From the NCBI GenBank assembly GCA_965215825.1, contig CBDCEM010000002.1:1426001-1490000 (forward strand): a stretch of 64,000 nucleotides of DNA. Direction: 5' to 3'. Under the pieces are notes generated by a model. It was not told the DNA's origin. It did not search any database and saw only the letters and a list, made by a program, of their open reading frames with translations. The stretch is from JAWPMT01 sp965215825. GTDB taxonomy: Bacteria; Bacteroidota; Bacteroidia; Cytophagales; Cyclobacteriaceae. A program made the translations under genes and the position numbers. Positions 27,827-36,788 of this stretch are shown here, one piece after another (within the stretch, counting starts at the first letter, position 1; each line of letters begins with the position of its first letter).

Positions 27827-27852
27827 AAAGCCGTGTCGAAAAACACGGCTTT
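27827..27852 (-). terminator. Strong terminator of secDF
   Basis: Perfect 10-bp arms AAAGCCGTGT (27827-27836) and ACACGGCTTT (27843-27852) around a 6-nt loop. On the minus strand the stem is followed by a T-run, 22 bp after the secDF stop. Confidence 0.85.
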
Positions 27853-27873
27853 CTATATAATCGAATACGGTTT

Positions 27874-30864
27874 TTAACCCATTCCTTTCTTAACACTCAA
27901 ATCCATTGCTATCGGAGTAGCGATGTAAATAGAGGAGTAAGTCCCTATCAGGATGCCTATGATCATTGCAAACGAGAATGAAGACAAGGCCGCCCCTCCG
28001 AAAATAAATAGAATGATCACCACAATCAGCGTAGTTACTGAAGTAATCAACGTTCTTGAAATCGTGTTATTCAAAGATTCGTTGAACACAGCCTGAAGCT
28101 CAGCGCCTGCTTTGTTAGCGAGGTTTTCACGAATACGATCAAATACTACCACCGTATCGTTGATGGAGTATCCAATGATGGTCAGAATCGCTGCAACAAA
28201 TACCTGATCTGCTTCGAATGAGATACCCAATACATTGGCAATGGCAAAAGCAGAGAGTACAAATAGCGTATCGTGAAATAGGGCAATGATAGCTCCAACT
28301 CCAAATTGCCACTTTCTAAATCGGAAGAAAATGTAGAAGAAGATACAGATCAAAGCAAAAATCGCTGATTTCACAGATGAATTTTTGATATCATCGGCTA
28401 TGGTCGCACCTACTTTAGATGAACTGGAAATCGTAAAGTGAGAAGCATCAACACCATCATCCTTATCCGTGTATTGTTGACTGGTGAAAGCCTCAATACC
28501 AGAAATCATCGCGCTCCTTACTTGCTCATCAGCCTCATCAGATTCGTCATTGATTTTGTAGGTTGTAGTAATCTTCAGCACATTATTTGCGCCGAAAGTT
28601 TTCACCTCTGTCCCTTCATTCTCAAAGGAGTTGATCAATCCGGATTTCAATTCTGAAGGAACCACAGGCTGGTTGAAAGAAACTACGTACGACCGACCTC
28701 CCTGGAAGTCCACACCTAAGGTCAGACCTTTTGTTAACATCGCAACGACTCCAATGAGGATGAAGATTAGGCTAAACAGATAAGCAAATTTTCTTTTACC
28801 CAGGAAATTGAAGTTCAACTTTGTCAAGGCATTTCTTGAGAAATTATTCGCAAATGAGATCTTGCTTTTATCTCCTTTCTTGGAGAATGCTTCTACGATT
28901 ACACGAGTAATGAATACGGCACTGAAGAATGAGCAAACAATACCAATCATCAGCGTAATTGCAAAGCCTTTTACCGGCCCTTGTCCTAAAACATACAGCA
29001 ATAGGCCTGTAATGAAAGTCGTTACGTTCGCATCGAAAATAGACCAGTAAGCCTTTTTGTAACCTGAGCTAATGGCTTGTTTCCAACCCGCATCATTTCT
29101 ACGCTCTTCTTTGATCCTTTCAAAGATCAACACGTTTGCATCGATAGACATACCAATGGTTAGTACAATACCAGCTGCTCCCGGCAGGGTGAAAGAAGCA
29201 CTAAGCTGTGCCAGAATTCCTAAAATGAAGAATATATTGAAGAACAAAGCAACGTTCGCAATCAATCCTCCTTTCGCGTAGTAAATCACCATGAAGATGA
29301 TAACAACAATCAATCCTGCTACGATAGATTTGATTCCTTGCCCTTGCGCTTTTTTACCAAGCGTAGGTCCGATTACTGCATCTTCAACGATAGTAGTAGG
29401 AGCGGGCAACGCACCAGCTTTCAGAATGTTAGCAAGATCCTGCGCTTCTTCAATCGTAAAGTTCCCGGATATGGACGAGTTTCCATTCGGAATTTCACCC
29501 TGAACAAACGGTGCTGAATAGACATAGTCGTCGAGAACAATGGCTACTCTTCGTCCGATATTAGAAGCTGTTAATCTTTTCCATGTTCTGGCACCATTGG
29601 CGTTCATTTGCATGGATACAGCGGGTCTGGATCGTTCATCCAGATCTTGTCGGGCATCAGTGATGGTTTCTCCGGTCAAAGGAGCTCTTCCTGATCGCGT
29701 TTTCTTAATGACGAAAAGCTCAAGTACTTTCTGGTCATTGAAGTCATCGTCTAAGGCCTTTGGCTTTACTTCCCAAAGAAATTTCATCGTGGCAGGGATT
29801 ATAGCCTTTACATCGTCACGTTGTAAAATACGATTGATTTTGGCCGTATCTTTTTGATCATATACCAGCGGGCCATATTGACTTTGCATCAAGCTAAAGA
29901 TTTCAGAAGTCTGGTTGGCCAGGTTCAATGAATCTTCGTTGATTGTTGATGTGTCGCCATCAGCAAGAGCAGTAGAATCACCATCACCTTCATCGGTAAG
30001 CAAGGCAGAAAGATCTTCAGTAGGATTTTGAGCATCTTCTGTAGATAGATCTGAAGCATTCAATCCTGCGGCCTGACGCTCACTTACGATTAGTGAATTG
30101 ATGCGAGTAAGTACATCAGAAGCTTCATTGATCTCATAAACTTCCCAAAACTCCAACTTTGCAACTCCTTGCAATAGTTTTCTTACCCGCTCAGGGTTGT
30201 CTACACCAGGAAGCTCGATTTGAATTCGATTAGTTCCCTGAAGGCGCTGAATAGAAGGCTGTGACGTACCGAATCTGTCAACCCTTGTTCTTAGGATCTC
30301 AAAAGAACGATCAATCGCACCATCCACTTCTGTGTTGATGATTTCGAGAATTTCATCATCGGTGCTGTTGCCACTGATTCGTCCGCGGTTGGCAGCAGTA
30401 GAAAATACGCTTGCTAAATTTTGTCCCGGAGCCAAATCCTGAAATACGCTGTAGAACTCGTCCACGTAATTGGTTTGTGTTCCCCGGATGTTTCTTTTAG
30501 CATCGGTCAGTGCTTGTTGGAAAGCTGCATTAGGGTTATTTCCACTCAATCCTTTCAGGATATCTACCGGAGAAACTTCCAAAACAACGTACATTCCACC
30601 TTGTAAGTCGAGACCAAGATTAAGTTCGGTTTCTTTGATGTCCTCATAAGTATATTCAATACTTAGCAGGTTATACACAGGCTCATTCCAAACGGAATCC
30701 AGATAACGTTGCTTTTCAGCAAATGCTACATTGCCATTTGTGTCAGTGGCATTGACAGTCGCATCTTCCTGAATGTTTTGCGCTACAAACGTGAACGACA
30801 AATAGTACACGCAAAGTAGCGAGATAAGTATGGTCAAAAAGACCACAAAACCTTTATTTTTCAT
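27874..30864 (-). CDS. secDF: Protein translocase SecDF (fused SecD-SecF)
   Basis: The 996-residue fusion helps Sec-dependent export using the proton gradient. SecD part: TM1, the motif LNLGLDLQGGMYVVLEV, the P1 periplasmic domain, and LQGTNRIQIELPGVDNPERVRKLL. GMSIDANVLIFERIKEE follows in the membrane half. SecF part: from about residue 690, with GLTLGVDFQGGRSYVV and the late GYSINDTVVVFDRIRENL. A P1 insertion with a long acidic stretch (about 250-320) is larger than in Escherichia coli. It is the last gene of the minus-strand unit beginning at nrnA. Confidence 0.95.
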   Translation of the reverse strand: MKNKGFVVFLTILISLLCVYYLSFTFVAQNIQEDATVNATDTNGNVAFAEKQRYLDSVWNEPVYNLLSIEYTYEDIKETELNLGLDLQGGMYVVLEVSPVDILKGLSGNNPNAAFQQALTDAKRNIRGTQTNYVDEFYSVFQDLAPGQNLASVFSTAANRGRISGNSTDDEILEIINTEVDGAIDRSFEILRTRVDRFGTSQPSIQRLQGTNRIQIELPGVDNPERVRKLLQGVAKLEFWEVYEINEASDVLTRINSLIVSERQAAGLNASDLSTEDAQNPTEDLSALLTDEGDGDSTALADGDTSTINEDSLNLANQTSEIFSLMQSQYGPLVYDQKDTAKINRILQRDDVKAIIPATMKFLWEVKPKALDDDFNDQKVLELFVIKKTRSGRAPLTGETITDARQDLDERSRPAVSMQMNANGARTWKRLTASNIGRRVAIVLDDYVYSAPFVQGEIPNGNSSISGNFTIEEAQDLANILKAGALPAPTTIVEDAVIGPTLGKKAQGQGIKSIVAGLIVVIIFMVIYYAKGGLIANVALFFNIFFILGILAQLSASFTLPGAAGIVLTIGMSIDANVLIFERIKEERRNDAGWKQAISSGYKKAYWSIFDANVTTFITGLLLYVLGQGPVKGFAITLMIGIVCSFFSAVFITRVIVEAFSKKGDKSKISFANNFSRNALTKLNFNFLGKRKFAYLFSLIFILIGVVAMLTKGLTLGVDFQGGRSYVVSFNQPVVPSELKSGLINSFENEGTEVKTFGANNVLKITTTYKINDESDEADEQVRSAMISGIEAFTSQQYTDKDDGVDASHFTISSSSKVGATIADDIKNSSVKSAIFALICIFFYIFFRFRKWQFGVGAIIALFHDTLFVLSAFAIANVLGISFEADQVFVAAILTIIGYSINDTVVVFDRIRENLANKAGAELQAVFNESLNNTISRTLITSVTTLIVVIILFIFGGAALSSFSFAMIIGILIGTYSSIYIATPIAMDLSVKKGMG

Positions 30865-30941
30865 GATAATGTTTTTCGTAATTAATTTGGATTTTGGTGA
30901 ATTGAGTCGTGTTCACCACCACGATGGCTGTAAAGCAACGC

Positions 30942-31304
30942 CTAGGGTGCGTTTGGAGATATGATTAACCTAAACAGGACCCTTATCTGTTTGGTGTTTG
31001 CCAAAGGAAGCCGATTGGATGCGTCTTCTTCGAACTTTACTTCTCTTAGCTCCGGAAGAACAACAATCAAAAAGCTTTGAAAAGCGACGGATACCTGGAT
31101 GGTATTTGTTACCGCCTCCTGAATGGAAAATTTTAATCCAGTTTCGGATTTACCTTCTCCGTCCGTTCCTTGTTCAGTAGATGCAATCTCATTTTCCTCG
31201 TAAATATTAGAAGATCCTGCGATCATCAATACTCCAAAAGCGATGAGTAATACAAATACCTGGTAAAAGGGATTTGAGGTGATATGTGGTTTGTCACGAT
31301 TCAT
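30942..31304 (-). CDS. Small membrane protein, uncharacterised
   Basis: I place the start at the ATG ending at 31304 (MNRDKPHITSNPFYQVFVLL), 120 residues; an upstream ATG would overlap udk and add a non-family-like tail. It has one clear transmembrane segment (YQVFVLLIAFGVLMIAGSS, about 14-32), an acidic middle and a hydrophobic stretch (VAFQSFLIVVL, about 71-81). No family is recognised. It lies between udk and secDF on the same strand. Confidence 0.55.
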   Translation of the reverse strand: MNRDKPHITSNPFYQVFVLLIAFGVLMIAGSSNIYEENEIASTEQGTDGEGKSETGLKFSIQEAVTNTIQVSVAFQSFLIVVLPELREVKFEEDASNRLPLANTKQIRVLFRLIISPNAP

Positions 31305-31362
31305 TTTGGCAGCGCAAAGGTAACGCAATACACGGAACTCAAAAAAACTTGTAGATAGTAGA

Positions 31363-31992
31363 TCAGTTTTCGCCAACCTGATGCTTCAGAAAAGCTTCAA
31401 TAACATTCAGGCCTCTGTCAAAATGATTGATGTTTGGGATGACCATGTCCGCCTTGTACCGCAAAGGCTCAATGTAGCGTTCGAAAGCTGGAGCCACGTG
31501 ATTTTGATAACGTTCCAACGTTTCTTCCAGGTTGCCATAACCACGTTCCACTTCGTCCCGTTCGATTCGCCTTTTCAACATCAGCCAAAGTGGCGCATCA
31601 ACATAAACTTTCAGATCAATCAATTCCGAGAGCTCATCGAAGTAACAGGAAAAAATCCCTTCGAATAGTATGATTGGAGCGGCCTGGACCTTTACCATTG
31701 GCTTTTCTGCTCCTCGTTCAATGTTATACTCGTATTTGGGCACTTCTATGCTTTCGCCCGAACGAATTCTAGTCAGATCTTTTTTTAGTTGGACCAGATC
31801 GAATGAATGTGGTGTGTCGAAATTGGCCTCACCAGAGGCGTCTTTAGGTTGTTTTTCAATGGGGAGATAGTAATTATCAAGAGCAAAGATATCTATTGAT
31901 GTAGAAGGAAAACGTTCCTTCAAATGACTACAAAACAGGGTTTTACCTGATCCTGATCCTCCTGATACGCCAATGATGAAAGGTTGGTTCAC
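31363..31992 (-). CDS. udk: Uridine kinase
   Basis: Udk phosphorylates uridine and cytidine to UMP and CMP. The 209-residue protein has the P-loop IIGVSGGSGSGKT (about 6-18) and the substrate-binding ALDNYYLPIEKQP, followed by FDTPHSFDLVQL. The lid motif RIERDEVERGYGNLEETLERY is visible, all as in the family. It is 32 bp downstream of rdgB. Confidence 0.93.
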   Translation of the reverse strand: MNQPFIIGVSGGSGSGKTLFCSHLKERFPSTSIDIFALDNYYLPIEKQPKDASGEANFDTPHSFDLVQLKKDLTRIRSGESIEVPKYEYNIERGAEKPMVKVQAAPIILFEGIFSCYFDELSELIDLKVYVDAPLWLMLKRRIERDEVERGYGNLEETLERYQNHVAPAFERYIEPLRYKADMVIPNINHFDRGLNVIEAFLKHQVGEN

Positions 31993-32024
31993 GATGAATT
32001 GAGAAGCGTTATAGTTAGGTTGGG

Positions 32025-32606
32025 TTATTGATTAGCAAGGTATGAAATCAAATGTTTAATCGCGATTCCCCGATGTGATATTTGATTCTTCTCGTCCTTA
32101 CTCATTTGTGCAAAAGTGCGCGATTCCCCGTTAGGGATGAATAGCGGGTCATAGCCGAAGCCTTGATCGCCCGTGAGCTCAGCCAATAAATTTCCTCGAA
32201 CCAGACCTGTGAAGAAATGCTCATGCCCATTTCCGTCAATGTAAGCAATGACAGTCTTGAATTGAGCCCCTCGATCATTATTGTCGTTCAGTTTTTCGAG
32301 TAATAGTTGGTTATTTGCCGCATCATTTGATACCTCACCAGCAAATCGAGCAGACCTGACACCTGGTGCACCATTGAGTGCATCTACTTCCAACCCTGAG
32401 TCATCAGCGAAGCAAGGTTTGCCAAATTTTTCAAAAATGACCCTGGCTTTAATAAGCGCGTTTTCCTGAAAACTATTGCCGTACTCCTCAATTTCATCTT
32501 GGAAATCAAGGTCTTTTAATGATCTAACATCGTACTGGTCCTGCAGGAGTCTCCGTATTTCGGAAGTTTTGCCCTCGTTATGTGTGGCAATGATCAGTGT
32601 TTCCAC
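32025..32606 (-). CDS. rdgB: XTP/dITP (non-canonical purine NTP) pyrophosphatase
   Basis: The 193-residue protein opens with the nucleotide-binding ATHNEGKTSEIRRLL, then has GNSFQENALIKARVIFEKFGKPCFADDSGLEVDALNGAPGVRSARFAGE, the most conserved block of the family. GDQGFGYDPLFIPNGESRTFAQMSKDEKNQISHRGIA follows. It removes ITP, dITP and XTP from the nucleotide pool. It lies between an FKBP-like gene (11 bp) and udk (32 bp). Confidence 0.95.
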   Translation of the reverse strand: METLIIATHNEGKTSEIRRLLQDQYDVRSLKDLDFQDEIEEYGNSFQENALIKARVIFEKFGKPCFADDSGLEVDALNGAPGVRSARFAGEVSNDAANNQLLLEKLNDNNDRGAQFKTVIAYIDGNGHEHFFTGLVRGNLLAELTGDQGFGYDPLFIPNGESRTFAQMSKDEKNQISHRGIAIKHLISYLANQ

Positions 32607-32617
32607 TTCAATCGAAT

Positions 32618-33223
32618 TTATTCTATGATATCTTCAACGAAGAACTCATAAATCAGCACGGCACTTGGAAACCCCGAAACAGCTGACGGGAAACCACTGG
32701 GAGATGTGTTGACAATTTCCTGACTTGGAATGGCGATCAATCCATGCCCTCCAACGAGTAATCTTGGATCTTCCTGATTCAACAAGGCGGTTATACCATC
32801 TCTCAATCCGTCAAAACCAATTACAGCGGCTTGGGAAAAGGCCCAGCCGGATTCTGTATGTGTAAACTGAAGAATCGGAGAAACCGTACTGATATTTGTC
32901 GCTGTATCAACAACATTCTGTATGCTACTGACAATACCTGATCCTGAGATAAAAGTCGCGAAATAATTGATTTCAACGAAATCATTCAATTGTACTGTAT
33001 CTCCTTCTCCGGAATCGAGCACCGCGAATCTTACACTGGTGTCTGTGGTATCATAATCTGTGATTCCTCTTCCAGCCAGATAATCAGCTATTTCTGCCAG
33101 GTCCTCAGTGAACCTTAAATTAGGGTCTACTGGCTCTACAAAATCGTCACTTACATCGCAAGAGGCCAGGGCCAGAATTCCAACCCCAATCACTACGAGA
33201 AAAATTTCTTTTAATTTTTTCAT
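32618..33223 (-). CDS. FKBP-like lipoprotein (divergent)
   Basis: The 201-residue protein has a lipobox (ALASC, Cys22). The C-terminal part resembles an FKBP peptidyl-prolyl isomerase (VQLNDFVEINYFATF..., GWAFSQAAVIGFDGLRDGITAL, LIYEFFVEDI). The active-site region departs from consensus and the GYG...IPPN block is poorly kept, so isomerase activity is doubtful. It is 9 bp after the canonical FKBP lipoprotein gene and may be its partner in envelope protein folding. Confidence 0.65.
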   Translation of the reverse strand: MKKLKEIFLVVIGVGILALASCDVSDDFVEPVDPNLRFTEDLAEIADYLAGRGITDYDTTDTSVRFAVLDSGEGDTVQLNDFVEINYFATFISGSGIVSSIQNVVDTATNISTVSPILQFTHTESGWAFSQAAVIGFDGLRDGITALLNQEDPRLLVGGHGLIAIPSQEIVNTSPSGFPSAVSGFPSAVLIYEFFVEDIIE

Positions 33224-33232
33224 TCTTCAATT

Positions 33233-34081
33233 CTATTCCACAATCTCCAGTACTTCGACTTCAAATACCAAGGGCGTATTGGGAGGAATTGGGCCATATC
33301 CCTGGGCGCCATATCCCAATTCACTCGGAATGTATAGCACTCCTTTTGAACCTACAGGCATATAACTGAAGCCTTCATCCCAGCCTCCAATAACGGCACG
33401 CTGCCCCAAAGCAAACGTATATTCTCCTTCGTCGAATACATTTCTATTATCAAAAAACATGCCTTTATATTTTACTTTGACCCGTTCGCCATTCTCAGCC
33501 TTTCTGCCGTTGCCCATTACGTCTATTACGTACTGTAATCCAGATTCAGTTTTTTCAGTAGTTATACCTTCCTGAGCCAGGTGTTCATTGAACTGAGTAG
33601 TTTCCCGGGCCAGAAGTTTGTTGGCCGCTTCACTTGCCCTTTCCTGTGCAATCACCTGATATTCTTCCTGAGTGAATTGCTCAGCAACTCTCAGTGCCCA
33701 TTCGATACTCGAGTCTTCTGTAAGAGTATCAGGCATGGGTTGTCGAAATGTGAGACTGAACAAATCGCCCGCAGGCACTACAAACCTGACACTATCTCCT
33801 ACAGATAGTAGTTCAAGAACACTTGCAAATTGCCCGTTTATATTAAGTGTGTCTTCAAAATACTGGTAAGGCAGGGTTTCACCTTTCGAATCCCGGATCG
33901 TCTCTCCATTTATGCCATACCAGAGAGACATGGTTATAATGTTGCCATTTACTAGCTGCTCTCCATCACCACTTGTCACGAACGTAACTTCGGTACCCAG
34001 GTCGGTCTTTTTAGTTCCGTTTTGCGAGCATGCTGCTATTAGAAATGAAAGGCCGCCGACTAAGAATAAGATTCGTTTCAT
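33233..34081 (-). CDS. FKBP-type peptidyl-prolyl isomerase lipoprotein (GldI-like)
   Basis: The 282-residue lipoprotein (Cys18 in LIAAC) has an upstream FKBP-like half and a C-terminal FKBP domain: GERVKVKYKGMFFDNRNVFDEG, VIGGWDEGFSYMPVGSKGVLYIPSELGYGAQGYGPIPPNTPLVFEVEVLEI. It catalyses proline isomerisation in the periplasm. Its place next to a DHH-family phosphoesterase resembles the gldI neighbourhood of gliding Bacteroidota, but GldI identity is inference. Confidence 0.85.
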   Translation of the reverse strand: MKRILFLVGGLSFLIAACSQNGTKKTDLGTEVTFVTSGDGEQLVNGNIITMSLWYGINGETIRDSKGETLPYQYFEDTLNINGQFASVLELLSVGDSVRFVVPAGDLFSLTFRQPMPDTLTEDSSIEWALRVAEQFTQEEYQVIAQERASEAANKLLARETTQFNEHLAQEGITTEKTESGLQYVIDVMGNGRKAENGERVKVKYKGMFFDNRNVFDEGEYTFALGQRAVIGGWDEGFSYMPVGSKGVLYIPSELGYGAQGYGPIPPNTPLVFEVEVLEIVE

Positions 34082-34143
34082 GATGTTAATTGTGGGGTAA
34101 TTGATTTTAATGTTTTATGATTTTAGTTTTCCTAAAAATCAGG

Positions 34144-35166
34144 TTAAACTGGATTTTGAGCGAATAAATAGGATTTTGTGAAAGTCTCTATCAGGGACTC
34201 AAATTTTTTAACGGTTTTTTGCAAACCAATGTAAGAAATTCCTCCAGAAGCGTTTTTGTGTCCCCCTCCGGAGAAGTGCTCATTGGCAAATGTATTCACG
34301 GCATAATTTCCACTGGATCTGAAGGAAAGTTTCACTTCTTCTTTGTACTCAATGATTATGGTGGCCATCACAATGCCATCGATTGATAAGGCATAATTCA
34401 CCAATCCTTCCGTATCACCAGATTTTAGATTAAATCGCTTGTATTCTTCTGCGCTGATCACGAAATAGGCCACCTCCAATTCAGGTCTAACGACTAGCTT
34501 TTCGAGAAAGGCATAACCCATAAATCGCAACCGGTTGGTGGAATTGTTGTCGTAGATGTTGCGGTTAACCTTGTTTACGTCAGCCCCTTTATCGATAAGT
34601 TCAGCCACAGTCCGGTGAACTTTGGCTGTAGTGGAAGGGTGTTTGAAGGATCCCGTATCGGTCATGATTCCCGCATAAATCACTTCAGCCATGTCTTTTG
34701 TGATTTGATCCTGCATCTCCAACATGAGGATCAGATCATGGATCAGCTCGGCAGTTGCTGCCGCTCCTGTATCCCAAAGAGTAAAATCAGCAAAATCTTC
34801 TGGATCCAGGTGGTGATCGATCAGGACTTTAGTAGCTGCTGAGGCCCGAACCACAGGTTCCATTTTCTTGATGCGATTCAAAGAAGAGAAATCCAGACAG
34901 AAAATAATTTCAGCCTGCGCTATTTTTTGATCGCAACTTTTGAGATCATCTTCATAAATGAAGACATCCTCTTGTCCTGGCATCCAATTTAGGAATTGAG
35001 GGTATGCGGTAGGGGTAATTACCAAAACATCATGACCAAGCTCCTTGAGTAAATGATACAATCCAAGCGAGGACCCTAGCGCATCCGCATCGGGATTAGC
35101 ATGGGTAGTGATTATAATACGTTTTGGGGATTTGATTAATTCCTTGAAACCTGGGATGTCAAACAT
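34144..35166 (-). CDS. DHH/DHHA1 phosphoesterase (NrnA-like oligoribonuclease/pAp phosphatase)
   Basis: The 340-residue protein has THANPDADALGSSLGLYH (motif I, about 21-38), ICLDFSSLNRI-type motif II (near 95) and VLIDHHLDPEDFADF (DHH, about 115-129). The DHHA1 part ends in FRSSGNYAVNTFANEHFSGGGHKNASGG. It would degrade short RNA or cyclic-dinucleotide products such as pGpG/pApA, or dephosphorylate pAp. It heads the unit nrnA-FKBP-FKBP-rdgB-udk. Confidence 0.9.
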   Translation of the reverse strand: MFDIPGFKELIKSPKRIIITTHANPDADALGSSLGLYHLLKELGHDVLVITPTAYPQFLNWMPGQEDVFIYEDDLKSCDQKIAQAEIIFCLDFSSLNRIKKMEPVVRASAATKVLIDHHLDPEDFADFTLWDTGAAATAELIHDLILMLEMQDQITKDMAEVIYAGIMTDTGSFKHPSTTAKVHRTVAELIDKGADVNKVNRNIYDNNSTNRLRFMGYAFLEKLVVRPELEVAYFVISAEEYKRFNLKSGDTEGLVNYALSIDGIVMATIIIEYKEEVKLSFRSSGNYAVNTFANEHFSGGGHKNASGGISYIGLQKTVKKFESLIETFTKSYLFAQNPV

Positions 35167-35281
35167 AACCAGCTGTGCGTCCGAATCGACGGATACGGTA
35201 TTTTTATTGAGCGTGCAAAAGTCTTAATAATTAGATTAAATACAAAATGGGGCATAGATGATGGGATATCACTTAATCTGC

Positions 35282-35289
35282 TATTTTTG
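35282..35289 (+). promoter_or_regulatory. Candidate -7 element for ndk
   Basis: TATTTTTG exactly matches the Bacteroidota -7 pattern TAnnTTTG and would give a 5' leader of about 35 nt before the ndk ATG. No clear TTTG -33 element is seen at the right distance. Confidence 0.4.
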
Positions 35290-35329
35290 CAGGCATTTTA
35301 CGTAATCACAATACTCAGAATATACAAAA

Positions 35330-35749
35330 ATGGCAGGGACTACCACCTTTACGATGATCAAGCCGGATGCTTTTGGAGCAGGAAACTCAGGAGCGATCTT
35401 AAAAATGATTGAAGAAGCAGGCTTCTCCGTGAAAGCGATGAAACTTACTCAATTGACCAGTGCAACTGCTGGTGCATTCTACGAAGTACACAAAGAGCGA
35501 CCTTTTTATAATGATTTGGTAAGCTACATGTCTTCAGGTCCAATCATCGCGATTGTGCTTGATAAAGCAAATGCAGTTGAGGATTTCAGAAAGCTGATTG
35601 GCGCAACTGATCCTTCTCGGGCTGAAGAAGGAACCATCCGTAAGATCTTTGCTAAATCTATTGAAGCAAATGCAGTCCACGGTTCTGATTCAGATGAAAA
35701 TGCGCAAATCGAAGCATCATTTTTCTTCTCTAGCCTCGAAAGAGTCTAA
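35330..35749 (+). CDS. ndk: Nucleoside-diphosphate kinase
   Basis: The 139-residue protein matches NDK: TFTMIKPDAFGAGNSGAILKMIEEAGF at the start, KERPFYNDLVSYMSSGPIIAIVL, and the phosphohistidine motif NAVHGSDSDENA. It balances NTP pools by transferring the gamma-phosphate. Length is the usual one. It is divergent from nrnA and followed by a strong hairpin. Confidence 0.97.
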   Translation: MAGTTTFTMIKPDAFGAGNSGAILKMIEEAGFSVKAMKLTQLTSATAGAFYEVHKERPFYNDLVSYMSSGPIIAIVLDKANAVEDFRKLIGATDPSRAEEGTIRKIFAKSIEANAVHGSDSDENAQIEASFFFSSLERV

Positions 35750-35765
35750 ATAAGATACAAGCTAT

Positions 35766-35793
35766 AAACGGCTGATTCATGAATCAGTCGTTT
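35766..35793. terminator. Terminator hairpin after ndk
   Basis: Arms AAACGGCTGATTC (35766-35778) and GAATCAGTCGTTT (35781-35793) pair over 13 positions with one G-T pair. The outer flanks AGCT/AGCT extend it. A TTTAGCTTAACTTTTG tail follows. Confidence 0.65.
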
Positions 35794-35865
35794 AGCTTAA
35801 CTTTTGATTCCTGTAGAAAACTTTCAGTGAATTGAGGGTTAAAACCAAATAAATCACCTTTAGAC

Positions 35866-36639
35866 CTAAGCGTCTACTTCCTTACTTTCAGCCCCTTCTA
35901 CCCAAAAGTTGTTGAAACCTTCGCCAATGACCAGCAGTATTTTGCCGAGTTGTATCAGTTCCAGAATGGCGAGAAAACTAAAGATCACGTAAATTTTTTC
36001 AGGTTTTTCCTGTATTAAATCCACAAAACTCAATTTTTCACCAACACTCACACGTCTGAGTACAAAATCCTTTTGTGAAGCGATCGTATAGGGGTATTGC
36101 ACTACCTGATGACGTGGTTTATTTTTCTCAATCTCATATTGTGTCATCACTTTCTCGAAAACACGCATCATCTTGTACAAGTCCAGGTCTTGCAACTCGG
36201 ACTCGACATTTGTCAATTGCGAAAGGGAATTGATTTCTCGAACGAGATTCCCTCTGGATTCCATGTTGATACGGTCCGCCTCCATTTCTGTTAGCTGTGC
36301 AACAACTGATTTGTACTTCTTGTACTCGAGTAAGTTTTTGACCAGTTCATCCCTTGGATCTACTTCATTCCCATCCTCATCCAATACTGGCCGAGGTAGC
36401 AGCATTTTAGATTTGATTCGCATTAGCGTCGCCGCGACAAGAATGAATTCGCTAGCTACCTCTACATTCATTTCCTCTAATCGGTGGATGTAAGCAAGAA
36501 AATCGTCAGTAATATTTGAAATGGGGATGTCATAGATATCCAATTCATCTCTTTCGATAAAAAAAAGCAATAAGTCGAAGGGCCCTTCGAAAAGGGGCAG
36601 CTTAATTTCAAATTTTTCTTGCTCGTCTGTATTACTCAT
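35866..36639 (-). CDS. scpA: Segregation and condensation protein A
   Basis: ScpA is the kleisin of the SMC-ScpAB condensin. The 257-residue form starts at ATG 36639 (MSNTDEQEKFEIKLP); the longer ORF adds seven unlikely residues. Motifs: FEGPFDLLLFFIERDELDIYDIPISNITDDFLAYI at the N-terminus and ATLMRIKSKMLLPRP. The C-terminal winged helix is FVDLIQEKPEKIYVIFSFLAILELIQLGKI. It is divergent from dxs. Confidence 0.93.
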   Translation of the reverse strand: MSNTDEQEKFEIKLPLFEGPFDLLLFFIERDELDIYDIPISNITDDFLAYIHRLEEMNVEVASEFILVAATLMRIKSKMLLPRPVLDEDGNEVDPRDELVKNLLEYKKYKSVVAQLTEMEADRINMESRGNLVREINSLSQLTNVESELQDLDLYKMMRVFEKVMTQYEIEKNKPRHQVVQYPYTIASQKDFVLRRVSVGEKLSFVDLIQEKPEKIYVIFSFLAILELIQLGKILLVIGEGFNNFWVEGAESKEVDA

Positions 36640-36788
36640 GTGAAGGGAAGAAGTGTCCACAAAGATGAATACTTCGTTCGAATTTTAAAAAGAACTAAAT
36701 TTGCGGTTACTTTTGGAATGACCAGATTTGATTTTAAACTTTTCAAAGAGTTAATCGTTCCCCTAACATCTCTTCCTATTTTAAGCGT

